This document shows positions 52,522-59,608 of a stretch of 64,000 bases of DNA, in pieces. Under the pieces are notes generated by a model. It saw nothing but the letters and a program-made list of their open reading frames with translations, was not told where the DNA came from and did not search any database. How positions within the stretch are numbered: the stretch's first letter is position 1; each line of letters opens with the position of its first letter. Source of the stretch: Palsa-1447 sp964509885 (GTDB taxonomy: Bacteria > Verrucomicrobiota > Verrucomicrobiia > Opitutales > Opitutaceae); assembly GCA_964509885.1 (NCBI GenBank), contig CAZDZL010000005.1, positions 1-64,000 of the forward strand, written 5' to 3'. The translations under genes were made by a program, and so were the position numbers.

Positions 52522-52539
52522 CCGCCCAGGGCGCGGCCT

Positions 52540-53859
52540 TCAGGCCCTTCCGAAGACCAGCGACGCGTTCGTCCCGCCGAAGCCGAAGCTGTTGGCGAGC
52601 GACGCGTCGACCCGCTTCTTCACGGCGGTCCCCGCCGTGAAGTCGAGGCCCAGGGCGGCGCACGCGGGGTCCAGGTTCTCGAGGTTGATGGTGGGCGTGA
52701 CGACGCCCCTGTCTATCGCCAGCACGGCCGTGAACGCGCCGAGCGCCCCGGCCGCCCCCAGCAGGTGACCGGTCATCGACTTGACGGCGCTCACGTGCAG
52801 GCCCTCGCGGCTCCCCGCGAAGACCGAGGCGATCGCGGCGGCCTCCTCCCCGTCGCCGCCCGGCGTCGACGTGGCGTGCGCGGAGACGTAGCCCACGCGC
52901 CCCGCGTCGATCCCGGCGTCGTCCAGGGCGAGCTGCATCGACCTGCGGGACCCCTCGGCGTCCGGCGCGAGCGAGGAGAGATGGTGGGCGTCCGCGGTCG
53001 CGCCGTAGCCAAGCAGTTCGGCGTAGATCCGGGCGCCGCGCCTCCTGGCAAACTCCATCTCCTCGAGCACGAAGACGACCGCGCCCTCGCCGATCACGAA
53101 CCCGTCCCGCGCGGCGTCGTAGGGGCGCGAGGCCCTCTGCGGCTCGTCGTTGCGGGTCGACAGCGCCTTCATCTGCGCGAAGGCGCCCACGGCCACCTGG
53201 GTGATGACCGCCTCGGCGCCCCCCGCGATCATGACGTCGGCGTCGCCCCGCCGGATCGCGCGGGCGGACTCGCCCAGCGTGTGCCCGCTGGTCGCGCAGG
53301 CCGAGGCGATGCTCATGTTGGGCCCGCGGCAGTTCAGGACGATGGCAAGCTGGCCGGCGAGGATGTTCGGCGCGGACTGAAGGATGAAGAAGGGCGAGAT
53401 CTTGCGAAACCCACCCACCCGCCAGGTCTCGTGCATCGCCACGATTTCGGGCAGGCCCCCCAGGCCGACGCCCAGGTTGACCCCGATCCGCTCCGAGGGG
53501 ACCAGCGAGCGGTGGGCGTCGAGCCCGGAGTCAATATAGGCCTCGAGGCCGGCCCCGACACCCAAGTGGCTGAATCGGCCTAATTTACGCACATCCTTGG
53601 GTGAAAGGGGCGCCGTGACGGGATCGGTCCCCGCTCCGCGCGGGTAGACGGGCTCGCGCAGGGGCAGTGTCGGGTCGTATTCCCGGACCTCGCCCGCAAT
53701 TCTGGCTGTGCAACCTGTTGCATCAAAGCGGGTTATTGGGCCAATTCCGCTGCGGCCGGCCGCAAGTGCCTCCCACGTCGAGGCCGCGCTCAGGCCCACG
53801 GGCGTGACGGCGCCAAGGCCTGTGATGGCCACTCTGCGGGTAGTAAGTGAAGCCGGCAT
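52540..53859 (-). CDS. fabF: 3-oxoacyl-[acyl-carrier-protein] synthase II
   Basis: The 439-residue thiolase-fold enzyme extends fatty acyl-ACP with malonyl-ACP. The nucleophilic Cys is in MSIASACATSGHTLGESARA, the two histidines in YVSAHATSTPGGDGEEAA and MTGHLLGAAGALGAFTAVL. RRVAITGLGAVTPVGLSAAS begins the fold and FGFGGTNASLVFGR ends it. It has no acpP or fabD neighbour and is divergent from a HIT-family gene, so it stands alone; a related role in polyketide-like chain extension cannot be excluded. Confidence 0.93.
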   Translation of the reverse strand: MPASLTTRRVAITGLGAVTPVGLSAASTWEALAAGRSGIGPITRFDATGCTARIAGEVREYDPTLPLREPVYPRGAGTDPVTAPLSPKDVRKLGRFSHLGVGAGLEAYIDSGLDAHRSLVPSERIGVNLGVGLGGLPEIVAMHETWRVGGFRKISPFFILQSAPNILAGQLAIVLNCRGPNMSIASACATSGHTLGESARAIRRGDADVMIAGGAEAVITQVAVGAFAQMKALSTRNDEPQRASRPYDAARDGFVIGEGAVVFVLEEMEFARRRGARIYAELLGYGATADAHHLSSLAPDAEGSRRSMQLALDDAGIDAGRVGYVSAHATSTPGGDGEEAAAIASVFAGSREGLHVSAVKSMTGHLLGAAGALGAFTAVLAIDRGVVTPTINLENLDPACAALGLDFTAGTAVKKRVDASLANSFGFGGTNASLVFGRA

Positions 53860-53944
53860 GGTACCTAAAGGACACGAGGTCTTGGCCGTTAGGCAAGTCT
53901 TTGACTTTGCCCCCCCCGTCTGATCGGATGGGCGGCTCTCCACG

Positions 53945-54445
53945 ATGCAGCAGCTTCACGCCTACTGGCGCATGGATTACATTGAGGCGCCCCGCTACCC
54001 GGCATCGATGAAGCGGCCGTTCACGGACCTGCCCAAGATGGGTGACGACCGGGCCGCCCTCATCGTCCACAGGACCCGCCTGTCCTACCTGGTCCTGAAC
54101 CGCTTCCCGTACAACCCCGGGCACCTCCTCGCCGTCCCGTTCCGGGAGGTCGTCGAGATCGAGGAGCTCTCGGCGGCGGAGCGGGCCGACCTCATGGAGG
54201 TGATCACCTTTGCCCGGAGGCTCCTGGCGGAGGCGATGAAGCCCGACGGGATCAACATTGGCTTCAACCTCGGGTCGGCCGCCGGCGGCAGCATCGCGCA
54301 CCTCCACGGCCACATCGTGCCGCGCTGGAACGGCGACAACAACTTCATGCCCGTCGTGGGGCAGACCCGCGTCCTTCCCCAGTCGCTCGAGGCGACCTGG
54401 GAGCGCCTCTCGGGCTGCGTGGCCACGCTGGCCCCCAATCCCTGA
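53945..54445 (+). CDS. HIT-family nucleotide hydrolase/transferase
   Basis: The 166-residue protein has the histidine triad HLHGHIVPRW, the family start LHAYWRMDYIEAPRY and NRFPYNPGHLLAVPFREVVE. These proteins hydrolyse or transfer nucleoside phosphates such as Ap4A or AMP-lysine. It is the first gene of the plus-strand run leading to phoH and ybeY, 14 bases upstream of phoH. Confidence 0.92.
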   Translation: MQQLHAYWRMDYIEAPRYPASMKRPFTDLPKMGDDRAALIVHRTRLSYLVLNRFPYNPGHLLAVPFREVVEIEELSAAERADLMEVITFARRLLAEAMKPDGINIGFNLGSAAGGSIAHLHGHIVPRWNGDNNFMPVVGQTRVLPQSLEATWERLSGCVATLAPNP

Positions 54446-54459
54446 CCCAGGAACCGCCC

Positions 54460-55443
54460 GTGCCCGCGAAGACGCTTCATTTCCAGAGCCCGAGGCACCT
54501 GAGCCTGCTCTATGCCGGGAAGGCCGAGAACCTGACCCACGCGGAGCGCGCTCTCGGGGTGAAGCTCGTGACGCGGGAGGACTGGCTGAAGATCGAAGCC
54601 GACACGGGGCCGCTGGCGCGCGCCGAGGAGTTCTTCGCCTTCCTGGACGCGGCGCGGGGCCAGGGGATGACCATCAGGACCCCCGATTTCGCCCGGATTG
54701 TCGACTCCTTCGGCAGGGGCGAGGCCGGCCGGTGGCAGACGCTCCTCGACGAGCCGCTCGTGATCGCCACGAACCGCAAGAGCGTCGTCCCCAAGACCAT
54801 CGGCCAGAAGGAATACCTCAAGTCGGTGCTCGGCCAGCCGATCGTCTTCGGGATCGGCCCCGCGGGCACGGGCAAGACCTACCTCGCCATGGCCGCGGCC
54901 GTCTCCGCCCTCCTCAACCACGAGGTGGAACGGATCGTGCTCACCAGGCCCGCGGTCGAGGCCGGCGAGACCCTCGGATTCCTGCCGGGCGACCTGCGCG
55001 AGAAAATCCTCCCCTATCTTCGGCCCCTCTATGACGCGCTCCACGACATGCTGGACCCCGAGGAGGTCGTGAAGATGACCGAGAAGGGTGTCATCGAGAT
55101 CGCGCCGCTCGCGTACATGCGGGGCCGCACGCTCTCGCGGGCCTTCGTCGTCCTGGACGAGGCGCAGAACACCACGCCCGAGCAGATGATGATGTTCCTG
55201 ACCCGCCTCGGCGAGGACTCGAGGATGGTCGTGACCGGCGACATCACCCAGATCGACCTGCCGCGCTCCAAGCTCTCGGGGCTCCTCGAGGTGCGCCAGA
55301 TCCTCAAGGACGTCCCGGGAATCGTCTTCCACACCTTCACCGGCGAGGACGTCGTGCGCCACCCGCTCGTGCAGCGGATCATCGAGGCGTACGACCGGTA
55401 CAAGAACCCGATGGCCGGCGCCGCACCCGCCGGGCCGCACTGA
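54460..55443 (+). CDS. PhoH-family ATPase
   Basis: The 327-residue protein has Walker A GPAGTGKT (133-140), RIVLTRPAVEAGETLGFLPG and Walker B FVVLDEAQNTTPEQMMMFL. SRMVVTGDITQIDLPRS follows. The first 120 residues form the N-terminal domain typical of PhoH proteins. PhoH acts with YbeY and the HD-7TM protein in RNA metabolism in many bacteria; the same trio is here. The start is GTG (54460-54462) after a CAGGAA ribosome site. Only one base separates it from the next gene. Confidence 0.94.
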   Translation: MPAKTLHFQSPRHLSLLYAGKAENLTHAERALGVKLVTREDWLKIEADTGPLARAEEFFAFLDAARGQGMTIRTPDFARIVDSFGRGEAGRWQTLLDEPLVIATNRKSVVPKTIGQKEYLKSVLGQPIVFGIGPAGTGKTYLAMAAAVSALLNHEVERIVLTRPAVEAGETLGFLPGDLREKILPYLRPLYDALHDMLDPEEVVKMTEKGVIEIAPLAYMRGRTLSRAFVVLDEAQNTTPEQMMMFLTRLGEDSRMVVTGDITQIDLPRSKLSGLLEVRQILKDVPGIVFHTFTGEDVVRHPLVQRIIEAYDRYKNPMAGAAPAGPH

Positions 55444-55444
55444 C

Positions 55445-57784
55445 ATGTCGGTCCGCAACCAGCTCAGGCTCCTCGTGGGCGGCCTCGGCGCGCGCCGGGG
55501 GGACCCGAAGTCCTCCCCCGCCCCGGGCTTCAGGGACTTCCTCGAGAGGAGCCGGCTCGTCGCCGGCCTCATCTTCGTCGTGACCGTGGCGGCGATCGTC
55601 GTCGTGAGCTCGGCGGGGATGAGGGTGCTCGACCTGCCGGTCCTGCCCAACCAGATAGCGCCGGTCAGGATCGTCGCGGGATTCCCCTTCTCCTACGTGA
55701 GCACGGAGCGCACCCAAGCCGAGCGGGAGCAGCGCCTCGCCGCGCTGCCCCCCATCTACCGGCTCGACATGGCCCCGCTCGACGCCTTTGAGGGCGGCGC
55801 GCGCGCCCTCCTCGGCAAGCTCGCGGCCTTCGAGGCCGCCCACCCGGACCCGTCCGCGATGTTCTTCGACCGGCGCAAGGCGCTCGGCGCGATCGCGGAC
55901 GACTTCAACGCGCGCGGCCCCTACGAGACGAACGCCGACGACCTCGCCGCGCTGCTGACCGCGGGCGACGCGGCCGCGCGCGCGGCGCTCTTCGAGAACG
56001 GGTTCGCGGCCCTGCGCCAGATCTACAGCGAGGGTGTCCACGACAGCACGGTGTCCGGGGGCGCGCCGGACTCGGTCATGATGTACGAGGTCGAGAGGCC
56101 CTCCGGGGGCGTCGCGGCGCGCTCGGTCCAGTCGCTCGAGGACGCCCTCACTTTCCTGCGGGTGAGCCTTGCCTCGGAGGGCGTGCCAAAGCCCGCCGCG
56201 CAGGCCCTCTTCCGCCTCTTCCGCGGGGGCATCCAGTCCAACCTCGTGTACGACCGCACGGCGGCGTCGGCCCGCGAGGCCGAGGTCCTGGGCAAGCTGC
56301 GGCCGGTGACCGTGAAGGTGGCCACGGGCAAGACGCTGGTCGACGCCGGGGAGCGCGTGACCGAGGACCAGTACGAGATGGCGACGGCGTACCGCCGGGC
56401 CGCCATGGAGGGCGGGTCCGCGGAGCTGGACGACGGCCTCGAGCTCTTCGGCCGGGTCCTGCTCGTCCTCGCGATGGTGCTCGCGTCGATCATCTACGTC
56501 CGGCTCGAGGATCCCGAGACCCTGGCGAGCAACGTGCGCCTCGGCCTCCTCGCGCTCGTCGTCATCTTCAACCTCGCGCTCGTGCGCGCGGTCTACTCGG
56601 TCGGCGGGGCCGAGCTCTTCGTGCGGGACGCGACGTGGGCCTCCGCGCTCCCTTACGTCGCGCCGACCGCGCTCGCGCCCCTTATCGTCGCCATCCTGAT
56701 CGACGCCGGCTCGGCGATCTTCATGGCGCTCCTGATCTCGATCTTCACGGGAGTCATCTACGGCAACAGGCTGGACCTGCTGGTCCTCACCTTCCTCGCC
56801 TCGATGGTGGCCATCTTCGGCTGCCGCCATGCCCGCCGGCGCGGCAGCGTCGTCAGGGCCGCAGGGATGGGCGGCCTGACCGTGGCCGCGTTCGCGGCGC
56901 TGATCGGCGTGGCCCAGCAGACGCCGCTCGAGACGCTCGGGTGGCAGATGGCGGCCGGGCTCCTCACGGGGCTTCTCACTGGCGTCGCGGTCGTCGGCCT
57001 CCTTCCGGTCCTGGAGGCGCTCTTCAAGCGCACGACCGACATCACCCTCCTCGAGCTGACGGACTTCAACCACCCGCTCCTGCGCAGGATGCAGCTCGAG
57101 GCCCCCGGCACCTACCACCACTCGCTCGTCGTGGCCCAGCTCTCCGAGAACGCGTGCAACGCGATCGGAGCCAACCCGCTCCTCGCCCGCGCCTGCGCGC
57201 TCTTCCACGACATCGGCAAGACGGCGAACCCGGCGTACTTCACCGAGAACCAGCGCAACTCCGGCAACCCCCACAACGAGAAGGACCCGGCCGTCTCGGC
57301 CGCGATCATCCGCCAGCACGTGGCGGACGGCGTGGACATGGCGGTCCGCAACCACCTTCCCCGCGCGGTGATCGACGTGATCCGCCAGCACCACGGCACG
57401 ACGCTCGTGAAGTTCTTCTACGAGCGGGCCCTGGCGATGTCGCAGTCCCCGTTCCCGGGGGTTGAGCCCCCCGCCGTGCCCGACACCCCGTTCCGCTACG
57501 AGGGGCCCAAGCCCCAGTTCAAGGAGAGCGCCGTCGTCTCGGTCGCCGACGGGGTCGAGGCCGTCACGCGCTCGGTGAGGACGATAACGGCGGAGAAGCT
57601 CGGCGCCCTGATCGAGCGCCTGATTGCCGACCGCGTGGCCGATGGGCAGCTCGACGAGGCGCCCCTCACGTTCGAGGACCTGGCGAAGATCCGCAACAGC
57701 TTCACCTTCACGCTCCTGAACATGCTCCACTCCCGGGTGGCCTACACGTCGGCCACCGACCTGCCGAACGAGGCGAAGGCGTGA
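55445..57784 (+). CDS. HD-domain membrane phosphohydrolase (PgpH/YqfF-like, c-di-AMP phosphodiesterase type)
   Basis: The 779-residue protein has one N-terminal transmembrane segment (about residues 40-60), a long extracytoplasmic domain to about 330, seven transmembrane helices and a C-terminal HD domain. The HD motif is at about residues 558-590: YHHSLVVAQLSENACN and LFHDIGKTANPAYFTENQ, with a downstream VIDVIRQHHGTTLVKFFYER. PgpH-type proteins degrade c-di-AMP; that specific activity is inferred from the domain layout. It overlaps ybeY by four bases. Confidence 0.9.
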   Translation: MSVRNQLRLLVGGLGARRGDPKSSPAPGFRDFLERSRLVAGLIFVVTVAAIVVVSSAGMRVLDLPVLPNQIAPVRIVAGFPFSYVSTERTQAEREQRLAALPPIYRLDMAPLDAFEGGARALLGKLAAFEAAHPDPSAMFFDRRKALGAIADDFNARGPYETNADDLAALLTAGDAAARAALFENGFAALRQIYSEGVHDSTVSGGAPDSVMMYEVERPSGGVAARSVQSLEDALTFLRVSLASEGVPKPAAQALFRLFRGGIQSNLVYDRTAASAREAEVLGKLRPVTVKVATGKTLVDAGERVTEDQYEMATAYRRAAMEGGSAELDDGLELFGRVLLVLAMVLASIIYVRLEDPETLASNVRLGLLALVVIFNLALVRAVYSVGGAELFVRDATWASALPYVAPTALAPLIVAILIDAGSAIFMALLISIFTGVIYGNRLDLLVLTFLASMVAIFGCRHARRRGSVVRAAGMGGLTVAAFAALIGVAQQTPLETLGWQMAAGLLTGLLTGVAVVGLLPVLEALFKRTTDITLLELTDFNHPLLRRMQLEAPGTYHHSLVVAQLSENACNAIGANPLLARACALFHDIGKTANPAYFTENQRNSGNPHNEKDPAVSAAIIRQHVADGVDMAVRNHLPRAVIDVIRQHHGTTLVKFFYERALAMSQSPFPGVEPPAVPDTPFRYEGPKPQFKESAVVSVADGVEAVTRSVRTITAEKLGALIERLIADRVADGQLDEAPLTFEDLAKIRNSFTFTLLNMLHSRVAYTSATDLPNEAKA

Positions 57785-58257
57785 AGCAGGGCGGGCGCGC
57801 CGTGCGGGTCGCGAACCGGCGCAGGGGCCTGCGGCTGGACAGGGCCGCGCTCGCCCGGGCCGTGGGCCTCCTCGACCTTCACGCCGGCAGGTTCAACGGG
57901 GGATGCCCGGCGGGTGAGCTGTCGATCGCGTTCCTGTCGGACCCCGCGCTGGCCCGCCTCCACGGCAGGTTCCTCGGCGACCCGTCCGCCACCGACGTGA
58001 TCACGTTCGAGGGCGATTCCCAGAGAGGAACCGCGGGGGAGGTCTGCGTCTCCGTCGACGCGGCCGCGCGCGCCGCGGGAAGGGCCGCGCGGAGGTTCTC
58101 GGACGAGGTCACCCTCTACGTCGTCCACGGCTGGCTCCACCTCGCGGGCTATGACGACACGCGCCCCGGGCCCAAGCGATCCATGCGCCGCGCCGAGGCC
58201 CGCGCGATCGCGCTCCTGCGCCGATCGGGGTCGATGCCCCTGTTCAAGCTGGCCTAG
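57781..58257 (+). CDS. ybeY: Endoribonuclease YbeY (16S rRNA 3' maturation factor)
   Basis: The 158-residue protein matches YbeY, a zinc-dependent RNase used in 16S rRNA processing and ribosome quality control. The metal motif is HGWLHLAGYDD: His116 and His120 are conserved, but the usual third His is Asp126. Upstream, ATDVITFEGD and the Arg63 region resemble the family. The start is GTG overlapping the stop of the HD gene (GTGA). The Asp substitution may be functional, because Asp also occurs in this position in some other phyla. Confidence 0.85.
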   Translation: MKQGGRAVRVANRRRGLRLDRAALARAVGLLDLHAGRFNGGCPAGELSIAFLSDPALARLHGRFLGDPSATDVITFEGDSQRGTAGEVCVSVDAAARAAGRAARRFSDEVTLYVVHGWLHLAGYDDTRPGPKRSMRRAEARAIALLRRSGSMPLFKLA

Positions 58258-58291
58258 GCGCCCTGCGGCCGATACCAAAAGCCTCCGCTCC

Positions 58292-58972
58292 ATGTCCGAA
58301 CCGATCCCGCCCGCCTCCCGGTACGTCACGCTCAGGAATGCGTTCTTCTCAGGCGTCATCCTGGTGGCCCCGCTCTGCCTGACGGTCTGGGTGTTCGCCA
58401 AGATCGTCGACTTCGTGGGCGGCGCCTTCAAGCCGCTCTTCCTCGTCTTCGTCCCCGCGTCGCTCAGCACCCGGCCGAGCCTCGACACCGTCTGGGAGAT
58501 CCTCTCGACCCTGATCGTCATCGTCCTCGTGACGCTCCTCGGCTACGTGTCGCGCTACGTCTTCGGGAAGTTCTTCTTCAGCATCGGCGACCGCTTCATC
58601 CAGACGATCCCCGGCGTCAGCGCCGTCTACAACACGGTCCGCCAGATCGTTAACACGTTCAGCTCCCAGAGCCGGCACATGTTCAACAAGGTGGTCCTGG
58701 TCGAGTTCCCGCGGGAGGGATGCTGGACCATCGGGTTCCTGACGAACACGGTGCAGGGCGAGGCCCAGGCAAAGTCGGGCGACGAGGTGTGGACGGTGTT
58801 CGTCCCGACGACGCCCAACCCGACGAGCGGCTTCCTCCTCATGCTGCCGAGGAGGGACATCGTCGAGCTGGACATGCCGGTTGGCGAGGGGATGAAGATG
58901 ATCATCTCGGGCGGAGCGGTCGTGCCGACGTGGCCCGCGCCCGAACACGTGAAGAGCCGCGAGGCGAGATAG
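58292..58972 (+). CDS. DUF502-family membrane protein
   Basis: The 226-residue protein shows the DUF502 pattern: two N-terminal transmembrane segments around VILVAPLCLTVWVFAKIVDF and LSTLIVIVLVTLLGYVSR, then IPGVSAVYNTVRQIVNTFS and VWTVFVPTTPNPTSGFLLM. Function is unknown; it is a conserved inner-membrane family. It is 34 bases after ybeY and 18 bases before the RecO-like gene. Confidence 0.88.
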   Translation: MSEPIPPASRYVTLRNAFFSGVILVAPLCLTVWVFAKIVDFVGGAFKPLFLVFVPASLSTRPSLDTVWEILSTLIVIVLVTLLGYVSRYVFGKFFFSIGDRFIQTIPGVSAVYNTVRQIVNTFSSQSRHMFNKVVLVEFPREGCWTIGFLTNTVQGEAQAKSGDEVWTVFVPTTPNPTSGFLLMLPRRDIVELDMPVGEGMKMIISGGAVVPTWPAPEHVKSREAR

Positions 58973-58990
58973 CCCGCGGCCCGATTCCCG

Positions 58991-59608
58991 GTGCCAGGCC
59001 AGACCCTGACGACTGAGGCGTTCGTGATCGAGAAGCGTCCCCCGACGGACGCGTTCCAGGCGTTCGGCCTCTTCTCGCCCGAGCACGGCAACCTGCTTGC
59101 TCTTCAGCGCGTGCCGCGCAGGCACTCCCCCGCGCACGTCGCGCCCGACCTCTTCGACGCGGTCGCCGTGATGCTCGAGAGCTCTAACCAGGGGCGCAGC
59201 TGGTTCGTGAAGGAGGTGCGGATCGCGAGGCGCCGATCGGGGATCGGCAGGAGCTACGACGCCCTGCGCTTCGCCAGCGCGCTCGCTGCGGTGGTGAGCC
59301 GCAACCCCGTGCACGAGGAGAGCCGCGGGAGCGTGGCGCGCATGCTGTCGACGGCGCTCGACGCCCTCGACTCGGGGGCGAGGCCGGACGCCGTCCACCT
59401 GAAGAGCCTGTACCTCTTCGCTCGGGACGAGGGCTACCCCGTGGCGCAGGAGTGGCTGCCGGGCCTCGGCGCGGCCGACCTCGCGGTCGCCCGGGCCGTC
59501 CTCAACCGCCCCCTGAGCGCTCAGGACTCCGCCGCGGACGACGTGGCCCGCATCAGGCGAAGCCTCGAGCGCTACCTCGGCGAGAACACGGAGATCATCA
59601 TCCCGTGA
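58991..59608 (+). CDS. RecO-like DNA repair protein
   Basis: The 205-residue protein resembles RecO. The first about 75 residues match the OB-fold start (AFVIEKRPPTDAFQAFGLFS followed by PEHGNLLALQRVPRRHSPAH), and a helical C-terminal part (about 85-205) follows, with LLSGGK-type features absent. RecO loads RecA onto gaps together with RecR. It lacks the zinc-binding cysteines of many RecO proteins, so the call is moderate. The GTG start at 58991 is the only early in-frame choice. It overlaps the next gene in a GTGA. Confidence 0.55.
   Translation: MPGQTLTTEAFVIEKRPPTDAFQAFGLFSPEHGNLLALQRVPRRHSPAHVAPDLFDAVAVMLESSNQGRSWFVKEVRIARRRSGIGRSYDALRFASALAAVVSRNPVHEESRGSVARMLSTALDALDSGARPDAVHLKSLYLFARDEGYPVAQEWLPGLGAADLAVARAVLNRPLSAQDSAADDVARIRRSLERYLGENTEIIIP

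Noticed and set aside
53860..53944. Promoter elements in the fabF/HIT divergent gap
   Set aside because: TTGACT is present on the plus strand but no acceptable -10 follows at 16-18 bases.
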